NCBI RefSeq assembly: GCF_902805925.1
Contig: NZ_CADCUP010000078.1
Location: 1 to 43,182, forward strand
DNA from: an uncultured Nocardioides sp.
Lineage (GTDB): Bacteria; Actinomycetota; Actinomycetes; Propionibacteriales; Nocardioidaceae
Direction of reading: 5' to 3'
Length of the DNA stretch: 43,182 nucleotides
The notes below the pieces were generated by a model, which saw only the letters and a program-made list of their open reading frames with translations, was not told the DNA's origin and made no database searches. Both the position numbers and the translations under genes were made by a program. Shown here one piece after another: positions 15,201 to 23,119 of this stretch (the stretch's first letter is position 1; the number at the start of each line of letters is the position of its first letter).

Positions 15201-16607
15201 ATGAACAGCGGTCAGCACGTCGTCATCGTCGGTGGCGGTCCGGGCGGCTACGAGTCGGCGCTGGTCGCGGCCCAGCTCGGGGCCCGCGTGACCGTCGTCG
15301 ACACCGACGGCATCGGTGGGTCCGCGGTGCTCACCGACTGCGTGCCGAGCAAGACCCTGATCGCCACCGCGGAGCTGATGACCGAGGTCTCCTCGGCCGC
15401 CGAGCTCGGGGTCAACCTGCACGACCACGAGGGCGACGCCGCCACGGGCATCAAGGTCGACCTCGGCCGCGTCAACGCCCGCGTCCTGAAGCTGGCCGCC
15501 GACCAGTCGGTCGACATCGGGCGACGGCTGGAGAAGGAGGGCGTCCGGGTGGTGCGCGGCCGCGGGCGCCTGCTCGGTGCCGACCGCGTCCACGTCGCCC
15601 TGGCCGACGGCGGCGAGGAGACCCTCGAGGCCGACGCGGTGCTGCTCGCCACGGGCGCCGCGCCCCGCACGCTGCCCTCGGCCCGGCCCGACGGCGAGCG
15701 CATCCTGACGTGGGAGCAGGTCTACGACATCGCCGAGGTGCCCGAGAGCCTGGTCGTGGTCGGCTCGGGCGTCACGGGCGCGGAGTTCGCCTCGGCGTAC
15801 CTCGCCCTGGGCATCGACGTCACGCTGGTCTCCTCGCGCGACCGGGTCCTCCCCGGCGAGGACGCCGACGCCTCCGCCGTGCTCGAGGAGGTCTCCACCC
15901 GGCGCGGCATGAAGGTGCTCTCGACGTCGCGCATGGCGTCGGTCACACGCGAGGGCGACACCGTGACCGTCACCCTCACCGACGGCCGCACCGTGCAGGG
16001 CTCGCACTGCATCCTGGCGCTCGGCTCCGTGCCGAACACCGCCGACCTCGGCCTCGAGGAGGCCGGCGTCGCGGTCGACGAGGGCGGATTCGTGGTCGTC
16101 GACCGGGTCTCCCGCACCTCCGCTCGCGGCGTGTACGCCGCCGGCGACTGCACCGGCGTGCTGATGCTCGCCTCGGTCGCGGCGATGCAGGGGCGCATCG
16201 CGATGTGGCACTTCCTCGGCGACGCCGTGGCGCCGCTGGACCTCAAGAAGGTCTCCTCCAACGTCTTCACCGCCCCCGAGATCGCCACGGTGGGGTGGTC
16301 CCAGCAGGCCGTCGAGGCCGGTGACATCCAGTGCGAGACGGTGATGCTGCCGCTGGCCGGCAACGCCCGCGCCAAGATGCAGGGCGTGCACGACGGCTTC
16401 GTGAAGCTGTTCTGCCGACCCGGCACCGGCATCGTCGTGGGCGGCGTCGTGGTGGGCCCGCGGGCCTCCGAGCTGATCCACCCCGTCTCGATCGCGGTGG
16501 CGGAGTCGCTGACGGCCGACCAGCTCGCGCAGGCCTTCACCGTCTACCCGTCGATGAGCGGATCGATCGCCGAGGCGGCGCGGCGGATGCACCGGGTGTC
16601 GGGCTAG
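15201..16607 (+). CDS. NAD(P)H-quinone dehydrogenase, LpdA (Rv3303c) type
   Basis: This 468-residue flavoprotein disulfide reductase superfamily member keeps FAD- and NAD(P)-binding motifs (GGGPGGYESA at 11-20, GSGVTGAEFA, YAAGDCTG). It has only one of the two redox cysteines: in GGSAVLTDC the position of the first Cys is Ala42, and Cys47 remains. The C-terminal His/Glu dyad is replaced (VYPSMSGS). It therefore cannot be a lipoamide or disulfide reductase. This pattern matches M. tuberculosis LpdA (Rv3303c), described as a quinone reductase linked to oxidative stress defence. A CAGGAG ribosome-binding site at 15191-15196 supports the ATG. It is probably an operon partner of the upstream E3 gene. 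Confidence 0.9.
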   Translation: MNSGQHVVIVGGGPGGYESALVAAQLGARVTVVDTDGIGGSAVLTDCVPSKTLIATAELMTEVSSAAELGVNLHDHEGDAATGIKVDLGRVNARVLKLAADQSVDIGRRLEKEGVRVVRGRGRLLGADRVHVALADGGEETLEADAVLLATGAAPRTLPSARPDGERILTWEQVYDIAEVPESLVVVGSGVTGAEFASAYLALGIDVTLVSSRDRVLPGEDADASAVLEEVSTRRGMKVLSTSRMASVTREGDTVTVTLTDGRTVQGSHCILALGSVPNTADLGLEEAGVAVDEGGFVVVDRVSRTSARGVYAAGDCTGVLMLASVAAMQGRIAMWHFLGDAVAPLDLKKVSSNVFTAPEIATVGWSQQAVEAGDIQCETVMLPLAGNARAKMQGVHDGFVKLFCRPGTGIVVGGVVVGPRASELIHPVSIAVAESLTADQLAQAFTVYPSMSGSIAEAARRMHRVSG

Positions 16608-16621
16608 GTGTGACCCGAGTC

Positions 16622-16638
16622 CCCGCCGCGCCGGCGGG
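16622..16638. terminator. Bidirectional hairpin between convergent genes
   Basis: CCCGCCG and CGGCGGG form a perfect 7-bp stem with a 3-base loop, between the quinone reductase stop (16607) and the convergent DUF5709 stop (16642). It is flanked by a looser CCGAGT/ACTCGG pairing. No T-run. Confidence 0.6.
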
Positions 16639-16641
16639 AGG

Positions 16642-17148
16642 TCACTCGGGGACGACGTGCACCGCGGCCTCCTCGGCGCCGGCGGCAGCGCCGTCGATGC
16701 CGACGTCCTGGGCCAGCAGGTCACCCTCGACGTCGGTGTGCACGCCCTCGTCGGGCTCCACGAGGCGCCCGGCGCGCTCGTCGCCGACCTCGGTCACCTC
16801 GGCGTTCTCGTCGCTGCTGGCGAGCTCGGCCTCCCGCTCGGCCTGCTCGTACGGATCGGGCTCGGGGATCTCCTGGGCGACCCGCTGGTCGAGCGTCTCG
16901 CCCATCGACTCCTCGAGGTGGGTGTTGCCGAACCCCTGGCCCGCGGAGTAGCTCTCGCCCGGGGAGAAGCCCTCGTCCAGGGGGTCCGCCAGCCCGCGGT
17001 CGTCGTCGACCAGGCTGTCGCCGGTGCTCTGCGGCTGCGTCTCGTCGTCGACGCTGTAGCCGTGGTAGCTCTCCATGTCGTCGTTCATGGAGTCGTCCGA
17101 CGGGTTGGTGCCGAGCGGCTCGGAGAGGTCGTTGCCTGACTCGCTCAT
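16642..17148 (-). CDS. DUF5709 family acidic protein
   Basis: This 168-residue, strongly acidic and probably disordered protein (many Asp, Glu, Ser and Gly) matches the actinobacterial DUF5709 pattern: DDMESYHGYSVDDETQ near 28, GDSLVDDDRG, SPGESYSAGQGFGNTHLEES, GETLDQRVAQEIPEPDPY, and a C-terminal AEEAAVHVV. Function is unknown. It has no signal peptide or membrane segment. I chose the ATG at 17148 because of an AGGAGG ribosome-binding site five bases upstream. It is convergent with the quinone reductase gene and upstream-adjacent to nnrD on the same strand, but probably transcribed separately. Confidence 0.88.
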   Translation of the reverse strand: MSESGNDLSEPLGTNPSDDSMNDDMESYHGYSVDDETQPQSTGDSLVDDDRGLADPLDEGFSPGESYSAGQGFGNTHLEESMGETLDQRVAQEIPEPDPYEQAEREAELASSDENAEVTEVGDERAGRLVEPDEGVHTDVEGDLLAQDVGIDGAAAGAEEAAVHVVPE

Positions 17149-17221
17149 GGATCCTCCTGGGTCGTCGTGCACGGTCGCTGCGACGGTACCCGGCGGCGTA
17201 CGGCGTCATGCGAGGGCCGCC

Positions 17222-18103
17222 TCAGGCCAGCAGCTCCACCAGGATGCGGGGGACGTGGGGTGGGATCTCACGCGCGAGGTAGCCCAGGACGCCCACCTCG
17301 GCGGCCAGCCGCTCGCCCGCGCGGGCGTGCAGGTAGGCACCCCAGACGGCTGCCTGGGCGGGCTCGGCGCCGCGCGCCACCAGCCCGCCGACGATGCCGG
17401 CCTGGGCGTCGCCGGAGCCGGACACCCCCAGGCCCGGGCCGCCTCCCTCGACCGTCCAGGAACGGCCGTCGGGCGTCACGACGTGCTTGGTCGAGCCGCC
17501 GAGGAGCACGACGACGTTCGAGCGCTTCGCCACCCGGCTCGCCGGGCCGAGGGGGTCGTCCTCGACCTCCTCGGCCTCGCAGCCCGCGGTGAGCGCGAGC
17601 TCGGTGGGGTTGACGGTGAGCACGCCACGGCCCTCGAGGTGGTGGAGGCCGTCGGGGTGCTGGGTCAGGAAGGCCGAGCCGATGGCGTCGAGGACCAGCG
17701 CTCCGGTGACGTGGGGCAGCATCTCGGCGAGCACCTCGACGGCGCCGTCGGCGCTGGCGAAGCCCGGCCCCGCGACGACCACGTCGGCGGACTCCAGCCG
17801 CGACTGCACGACCGGCAGGCAGCCCACGGAGATGTCGCCGTCGTCGGTGCGGGGGAGGGCCAGCACCATGGCCTCGGGCACGGCCACGGCGAGGGCGGGC
17901 CCGACGTCGCCGACCGTCGCGATGGCGAGCTTCCCGGCGCCGGCGCGGAGGGCGGACTCCCCCGCGAGGAGCACCGCGCCCGGGGTGCCGCAGCTGCCGC
18001 CGACCACGACGACCTCCCCGCGCGAGCCCTTGCCGGAGCCGGCAGCCGGCAGCGCCCAGGTGCGCAGGGTCGCCGGCGTCACGATCGTGGGCGCGGCGCT
18101 CAT
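17222..18103 (-). CDS. nnrD: ADP/ATP-dependent NAD(P)H-hydrate dehydratase
   Basis: NnrD repairs hydrated NAD(P)H (NADHX, NADPHX) at the cost of a nucleotide, a cytosolic metabolite-repair step. The 293-residue ribokinase-like protein shows VVVGGSCGTPGAVLLAGES (about 32-50), the NPTELALTAG motif, and the GSGDAQAG catalytic loop with the conserved Asp. Only the dehydratase domain is present; the N-terminal epimerase (YjeF_N) domain found in many bifunctional homologues is absent. The ATG at 18103 overlaps the stop of the histidine phosphatase gene by four bases (ATGA), so it is translated with it. Confidence 0.9.
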   Translation of the reverse strand: MSAAPTIVTPATLRTWALPAAGSGKGSRGEVVVVGGSCGTPGAVLLAGESALRAGAGKLAIATVGDVGPALAVAVPEAMVLALPRTDDGDISVGCLPVVQSRLESADVVVAGPGFASADGAVEVLAEMLPHVTGALVLDAIGSAFLTQHPDGLHHLEGRGVLTVNPTELALTAGCEAEEVEDDPLGPASRVAKRSNVVVLLGGSTKHVVTPDGRSWTVEGGGPGLGVSGSGDAQAGIVGGLVARGAEPAQAAVWGAYLHARAGERLAAEVGVLGYLAREIPPHVPRILVELLA

Positions 18104-18840
18104 GACCGACCGGTCTTCGAGGGCTCGTCGGTGACCTCCACCTCGGCGGAGTCGACCGCGGTGGTGTCGGCGAACGACTCGAGGTGGAAGTGCGTCCCGT
18201 CGCGCCGGTACGTCGTGAACGAGGCGTTCGGGATCGGCGTCTCGCGGTCGATGTCGAGCAGGTCCTCCTCGGAGACGTCCTCGAGGGCGTACCGGAAGCT
18301 GCTGATCACCGCCTGGTGGGTGAACAGCCACACCCGCTCCCCGTCGAACCCCTGGCGCAGGTCGTCCAGGAGGCTGCGCACTCGCAGCACCACGTCGGCC
18401 CAGCTCTCGCCGGAGGGGGGCTGGTAGTAGAACTTGCCCAGCTTGCTGCGGCGCTCTGCCTCCTCCGGGTAGTGCGCCCTGATGCCCACGCCGGTGAGCC
18501 CGTCGAAGACGCCGAGGTCGCGCTCGCGCAGCCGCTCGTCGAGGACCACCTCGAGGCCGAGGTCGGCGACCACGCGGGCCGCGGTGTCGGCGGCCCGTCG
18601 GTAGGGCGAGCTGACGACGACGGTCGGACGCCGGTCGCCGGTCTCACCGGCCAGCCAGGCGGCCACCGCACCGGCCTGCTCGCGCCCGGTGCCGGACAGC
18701 GCGACGTCGGCGTCGCGGGCATCGAGGTCGAGCCGCTCGGCGCCGGCCTCGCGGGCCTGGGCGTCGGCGAGGTTGCCCTCGCTGTGGCCGTGCCGGACCA
18801 GCACGATCTCCGCGGGTCCGCTGTTCCACCTGGGCTTCAC
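18100..18840 (-). CDS. Histidine phosphatase family protein (phosphoglycerate mutase-like)
   Basis: This 246-residue protein has the RHG signature LVRHGHSEGN at residues 14-23 (catalytic His17), SSPYRRAADTA with the second arginine, RERDLG, and the second histidine in FTHQAV. It is probably a phosphatase rather than a glycolytic mutase; the substrate is unknown. The C-terminal 20 residues are acidic and probably unstructured. The start is a GTG at 18840; no clear ribosome-binding site or -10 at the usual leaderless distance was seen, so the start is moderately certain. It overlaps nnrD by four bases, forming a two-gene operon. Confidence 0.88.
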   Translation of the reverse strand: MKPRWNSGPAEIVLVRHGHSEGNLADAQAREAGAERLDLDARDADVALSGTGREQAGAVAAWLAGETGDRRPTVVVSSPYRRAADTAARVVADLGLEVVLDERLRERDLGVFDGLTGVGIRAHYPEEAERRSKLGKFYYQPPSGESWADVVLRVRSLLDDLRQGFDGERVWLFTHQAVISSFRYALEDVSEEDLLDIDRETPIPNASFTTYRRDGTHFHLESFADTTAVDSAEVEVTDEPSKTGRS

Positions 18841-18916
18841 GCTGGCTCACTCTCTCGTCGTCGACCGCTGCTGCCACCCTGTGCCCTCGGCGCCCGGCGT
18901 CCATGCACGACGCCGG

Positions 18917-18957
18917 CCTCCGGCCGGAGGTATGGACAGGGCAGGTGTGGACAGGGC
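18917..18957. repeat. 14-bp palindrome followed by a 15-bp tandem repeat
   Basis: CCTCCGGCCGGAGG (18917-18930) is a perfect palindrome. It runs into two adjacent 15-base units, AGGTATGGACAGGGC (18928-18942) and AGGTGTGGACAGGGC (18943-18957), differing at one base. They occupy the 137-base divergent spacer before the DUF1360 gene and may be regulator-binding sites. Confidence 0.55.
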
Positions 18958-18977
18958 GTGATCGGGTATCGGGAGGC

Positions 18978-19526
18978 ATGAGCATCAGGGATCTGAGGGA
19001 CATGGTGGGTCCGGCGCACCGCGCCGACGGCACGTCGCCGGCCGAGAGTCTCGCGCGGGCCTACGACCCGGAGGACGTCGTGGACCTGTCCGGCTTCGCC
19101 GGCAGCCTCACCACCTACGCAGCGGGCGTCGCGACGCTGACGCTGGTCGGCCGGGCGGCGGGGGTCCAGCTGCCCGAGCGCTACAGCGTCGTCGACGTGG
19201 TGCTGGGCGGCGTTGCGACCCACAAGTTCTCCCGCCTGCTGTCCAGGTCGTCGGTGGCCAGCCCGTTGCGAGCGCCGTTCACCCGGTTCCAGGAGGCCGC
19301 GGGCTCCTCCGAGCACGTGGAGGAGGCCCGCGGCGAGCACGGGGTCCGGCACACGGTCGGCGAGCTGCTGACGTGCCCGTTCTGCATGGGCGTGTGGGTC
19401 AGCACGGGGTACGTCGCGACGCTGGCGCTGGCCCCGCGCACGGCACGCGCCTGGGCGGCGCTGTTCGCGGTGTCGGCCATCTCGGACTCCCTGCAGCACG
19501 TCTACGCCCGGATGCGCGGGGACTGA
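18978..19526 (+). CDS. DUF1360 family membrane protein
   Basis: This 182-residue protein matches the DUF1360 group (related to Bacillus YjcA). It has a hydrophobic segment around 42-62, the conserved VVDVVLGGVATHKFSRLLS near 73, ELLTCPFCMGVWVSTG near 130, and a C-terminal membrane segment. Function is unknown; in Bacillus relatives are linked to sporulation. The ATG at 18978 follows GGGAGG, with only one base between, which is too close for a good ribosome-binding site; a start at the ATG at 19002 is possible. It is convergent with pyruvate carboxylase. Confidence 0.85.
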   Translation: MSIRDLRDMVGPAHRADGTSPAESLARAYDPEDVVDLSGFAGSLTTYAAGVATLTLVGRAAGVQLPERYSVVDVVLGGVATHKFSRLLSRSSVASPLRAPFTRFQEAAGSSEHVEEARGEHGVRHTVGELLTCPFCMGVWVSTGYVATLALAPRTARAWAALFAVSAISDSLQHVYARMRGD

Positions 19527-19529
19527 TGT

Positions 19530-19548
19530 CCCCGAGCCTCGCCCGGGG
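19530..19548. terminator. Hairpin between convergent DUF1360 and pyc genes
   Basis: CCCCG and CGGGG pair across a 9-base loop in the 27-base gap between the two stops. It is a short stem with no T-run. Confidence 0.4.
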
Positions 19549-19553
19549 CGGCG

Positions 19554-22500
19554 TCACTGCAGCACGAGCACCAGGTCGCCGCCCTCGACCGCCTGGGTGG
19601 AGGTGACGGCGAGGCGGACCACGCGGCCGGCCACCGGCGCGGTGATCGACGCCTCCATCTTCATGGCCTCGATCGTGGCGACGGTGTCGCCCACGGCGAC
19701 CGTGTCGCCCTCGGCCACGACCGGCGTGACGGCGCCCTGGAACGGAGCCGCGACCTGCCCGGGCACCGAGGGGTCGGCCTTCTCGGCCGCGGTCACGGCA
19801 GAGGCGACCGAGGTGTCGCGCACCGAGATCGGCCGCAGCTGGCCGTTGATGGTGGCCATCAGGGTGCGGAACCCGCGCTCGTCGGACTCGCTGATCGCCT
19901 GCACGCCGAAGAGGATCCGCACGCCCTCGGAGATCTCGACCTCGGTCTCCTCACCGTGCCGCAGGCCGTACAGGTAGCTCATGGTGGGGAGGACCGACAC
20001 GTCGCCGTAGGTCTCCCTCGCCTCGCGGAACTCCTTGGTCGGGCCGGGGAACAGCAGCTCGTTGAGCGTCTCCCGGCGGTTCGCCGACAGGCCGGCCGAC
20101 TGCTCGGGCGTCAGCTCGGTGGCCGGCGGTCGCCACGTACGGCCCGCCAGCGCCTTGGTGCGGAACGGCTCGGGCCAGCCGCCCGGCGGGTGGCCCAGCT
20201 CCCCGCTGAGGAAGCCGACGACCGAGTCGGGGATGTCGAACTTCTCGGGGTCCTCGGCGAAGACGGCCGGGTCGGCGCCGACGGCGACCAGGTGCAGCGC
20301 GAGGTCGCCGACCACCTTCGAGGACGGCGTCACCTTGACCACGTTGCCGAGGATGTCGTTGGCCGCGGCGTACATGTCCTCGATCTGCTCGAACTTCTCG
20401 CCGAGCCCGAGCGCGATGGCCTGCTGGCGCAGGTTGGAGAGCTGCCCGCCGGGGATCTCGTGGCGGTACACGCGCCCGGTGGGCGAGGGGAGGCCCGACT
20501 CGAAGGGCGCGTAGACGCGGCGGGTCGCCTCCCAGTAGGGCTCCAGCGCGCACACCGCGTCCAGGGACAGGCCGGTCTCGCGGTCGGAGTGGTCGGTGGC
20601 CGACACCAGCGCCGACAGGGCCGGCTGCGACGTCGAGCCGGCCATCGAGGCGGTCGCCGCGTCGACCGCGTCGACGCCGGCCTCGATCGCCGCCACCAGG
20701 GTGGCGAGCTGGCCACCGGGGGTGTCGTGGGTGTGCAGGTGCACGGGCAGGTCGAAGCGCTCGCGCAGCGCCGTCACCAGCGTGCGGGCCGCGGGGGCCC
20801 GGAGCAGGCCGGCCATGTCCTTGATCGCCAGCACGTGTGCGCCGGCGTCGACGATGCGCTCGGCGAGGTCGAGGTAGTAGTCGAGGGTGTAGAGGCTCTC
20901 GGCGGGGCTGGAGAGGTCGCCGGTGTAGCAGAGCGCGACCTCGGCCACCGTGGTGCCGGTCGCCCGCACGGCCTCGATCGCGGGGCGCATCTGCTCGACG
21001 TCGTTGAGCGCGTCGAAGATGCGGAACACGTCGACGCCGGTGGCCGCCGCCTCCTCCACGAAGGCGTTCGTGACCTCCGTGGGATGGGGGGTGTAGCCGA
21101 CCGTGTTGCGCCCGCGCAGCAGCATCTGGAGGCAGATGTTGGGGACGGCCTGGCGCAGGGCCGCCAGCCGGTCCCACGGGTCCTCGGAGAGGAAGCGCAG
21201 CGCCACGTCGTACGTCGCCCCGCCCCAGGCCTCCACGGACCACAGCTGGGGTGTCGTGCGCGCCACGTGACCGGCGACCTGCAGCAGGTCGCGGGTGCGG
21301 ACGCGGGTCGCGAGCAGCGACTGGTGGGCGTCGCGGAAGGTCGTGTCGGTCACCGCCACCTGCGTCTGCCCGCGCAGCCGGCGTGCGAACTCCTCGGGAC
21401 CGACCGAGAGCAGCAGCTGCCTGGTGCCGTCGGGGGCAGGCACGCCGAGCTCGACCGGCGGCAGCTTGGTGGCCGGGTCGACCGAGACCGGTGCGGGCCC
21501 GTGGGGCTGGTTGACCGTGACGTGGGCCAGGTGGGCCAGCAGCTTGGTGCCGCGGTCCCCGGACGCGCGGGTGGCCAGCAGCTGCGGGTGCTCCTCGATG
21601 AACGCCGTGGTCACCCGGCCGGCGATGAAGTCGGCGTCGGCGAGCACGGCCTGGAGGAAGGCGACGTTGGTGGAGACCCCGCGGATGCGGAACTCCGCGA
21701 GCGCGCGCCGCGCCCGCTGCCCGGCCATCTCGTGGGTCCGGCCGCGGCAGGTCAGCTTGGCCAGCATGGAGTCGAAGTGTCCGCTGACCTCGGCGCCGGT
21801 GTAGGTCGTACCGCCGTCGATGCGCACACCCGCGCCGCCGGGGGAGCGGTAGGTCGTGATCTTGCCGGTGTCGGGCCTGAAGCTGTTGGCGGGGTCCTCG
21901 GTGGTGATCCGGCACTGCAGGGCGGCGCCGCGCACCACCAGCGACTCCTGGTCGAGGCCGAGGTCGGCGAGGGTCTCACCCGAGGCGATGCGCATCTGGC
22001 TCTGCACCAGGTCGACGTCGGTGACCTCCTCGGTGACCGTGTGCTCGACCTGGATGCGGGGGTTCATCTCGATGAAGACGTAGCTGCCGGCCGGGTCGAG
22101 CAGGAACTCGACCGTGCCGGCGTTGCGGTAGCCGATCTCGCGGGCGAAGCGGACCGCGTCGGCGCACATCCGGTCCCGGATCGCGGGGTCCAGGTTGGGC
22201 GCGGGCGCCATCTCGACGACCTTCTGGTGGCGACGCTGCAGCGAGCAGTCGCGCTCGAACAGGTGGATCACCTCCCCGCTGCCGTCGGCGAGCACCTGCA
22301 CCTCGATGTGCCGCGGGTCGACGACGGCCTGCTCGACGAAGACCGTCGGGTCGCCGAAGGCCGCCTCGCCCTCGCGCATGCAGGTCTCGACCGCCTCGCG
22401 GAGCCGGGCGGGGTCGTCGACGCGTCGCATGCCGCGACCGCCGCCGCCCGCGACCGCCTTGACGAAGACGGGGAAGGGCAGCACCCCGGCGGCGTCGACC

Positions 22501-22931
22501 AGGGCGTCGACGTCGGTGGAGGGGTCGACGCTCTGCAGGGTGGGCACGCCGGCCGCCCGGGCCGCGGCGATGGCCCGTGCCTTGTTGCCGGTCAACGTCA
22601 GGACCTCGGCGGTGGGCCCGATGAAGGTGATCCCGGCGTCGGCGCAGGCCCTCGCCAGGGCGGGGTTCTCCGAGAGGAAGCCGTAGCCGGGGTAGATCGC
22701 GTCGGCCCCCGCGCGCACCGCGACGGCCACGATGGCGTCGGGGTCGAGGTAGGCGCGCACCGGGTGCCCACGCTCGCCGATCTCGTAGGCCTCGTCGGCC
22801 CGCAGGCGGTGCTCGGAGAGCCGGTCCTCGTGGGGGAAGACCGCGACGGTGCGGGAGCCGAGCTCGTAGGCGGCGCGGAACGCCCGGATCGCGATCTCGC
22901 CGCGGTTGGCGACCAGCACCTTGGAGAACAT
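19554..22931 (-). CDS. pyc: Pyruvate carboxylase
   Basis: Pyc carboxylates pyruvate to oxaloacetate, replenishing the TCA cycle. The 1125-residue single-chain enzyme has the expected order. The biotin carboxylase domain is about 1-450 ([15 protein letters not shown], the ATP-grasp GGGGRGMR, EMNPRIQVEHTVTEE). The carboxyltransferase domain is about 530-800 (TDTTFRDAHQSLLATR, HLHTHDTPGG with metal-binding histidines). An allosteric/linker region follows, then a biotinyl domain with EAMKM and biotin-acceptor Lys1091. The ATG at 22931 follows the -10-like TAGCCT by seven bases. The gene stands alone; BirA at 37961 would biotinylate it. Confidence 0.97.
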   Translation of the reverse strand: MFSKVLVANRGEIAIRAFRAAYELGSRTVAVFPHEDRLSEHRLRADEAYEIGERGHPVRAYLDPDAIVAVAVRAGADAIYPGYGFLSENPALARACADAGITFIGPTAEVLTLTGNKARAIAAARAAGVPTLQSVDPSTDVDALVDAAGVLPFPVFVKAVAGGGGRGMRRVDDPARLREAVETCMREGEAAFGDPTVFVEQAVVDPRHIEVQVLADGSGEVIHLFERDCSLQRRHQKVVEMAPAPNLDPAIRDRMCADAVRFAREIGYRNAGTVEFLLDPAGSYVFIEMNPRIQVEHTVTEEVTDVDLVQSQMRIASGETLADLGLDQESLVVRGAALQCRITTEDPANSFRPDTGKITTYRSPGGAGVRIDGGTTYTGAEVSGHFDSMLAKLTCRGRTHEMAGQRARRALAEFRIRGVSTNVAFLQAVLADADFIAGRVTTAFIEEHPQLLATRASGDRGTKLLAHLAHVTVNQPHGPAPVSVDPATKLPPVELGVPAPDGTRQLLLSVGPEEFARRLRGQTQVAVTDTTFRDAHQSLLATRVRTRDLLQVAGHVARTTPQLWSVEAWGGATYDVALRFLSEDPWDRLAALRQAVPNICLQMLLRGRNTVGYTPHPTEVTNAFVEEAAATGVDVFRIFDALNDVEQMRPAIEAVRATGTTVAEVALCYTGDLSSPAESLYTLDYYLDLAERIVDAGAHVLAIKDMAGLLRAPAARTLVTALRERFDLPVHLHTHDTPGGQLATLVAAIEAGVDAVDAATASMAGSTSQPALSALVSATDHSDRETGLSLDAVCALEPYWEATRRVYAPFESGLPSPTGRVYRHEIPGGQLSNLRQQAIALGLGEKFEQIEDMYAAANDILGNVVKVTPSSKVVGDLALHLVAVGADPAVFAEDPEKFDIPDSVVGFLSGELGHPPGGWPEPFRTKALAGRTWRPPATELTPEQSAGLSANRRETLNELLFPGPTKEFREARETYGDVSVLPTMSYLYGLRHGEETEVEISEGVRILFGVQAISESDERGFRTLMATINGQLRPISVRDTSVASAVTAAEKADPSVPGQVAAPFQGAVTPVVAEGDTVAVGDTVATIEAMKMEASITAPVAGRVVRLAVTSTQAVEGGDLVLVLQ

Positions 22932-22944
22932 GCGCCGCAGGCTA
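22932..22944 (-). promoter_or_regulatory. pyc leaderless promoter (-10)
   Basis: TAGCCT (22939-22944, minus strand) followed by seven bases and the ATG; no Shine-Dalgarno sequence. Confidence 0.55.
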
Positions 22945-23019
22945 CCGAGCAGCGGCCGCCTGCGGGGCTCGGCCACCTCCCGGGTCCGTCATGCGGTCAC
23001 GTCGACGGAGCGCCTTGTG

Positions 23020-23037
23020 AACTACACGTCTGTAGTT
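23020..23037. promoter_or_regulatory. Inverted repeat upstream of the SpoIID-like gene
   Basis: AACTACA (23020-23026) and TGTAGTT (23031-23037) are perfect complements with a 4-base centre. The half-site TACA/TGTA resembles BlaI/MecI/CopY-type operators, though spacing differs and no such regulator is in the window. It lies 83 bases before the ATG at 23120. Confidence 0.5.
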
Positions 23038-23119
23038 GCAGCCGTTCCGTTGTGACCCTTGGGGCAGGCGTGTTCCCATCGAGACCCAGACGTCACAGCA
23101 GACCCAGGAAGCCCTCGCG

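Noticed and set aside
13783..16607. Both flavoproteins as dihydrolipoyl dehydrogenases
   Set aside because: The second lacks the first redox cysteine and the His/Glu dyad, so it cannot perform lipoamide chemistry.
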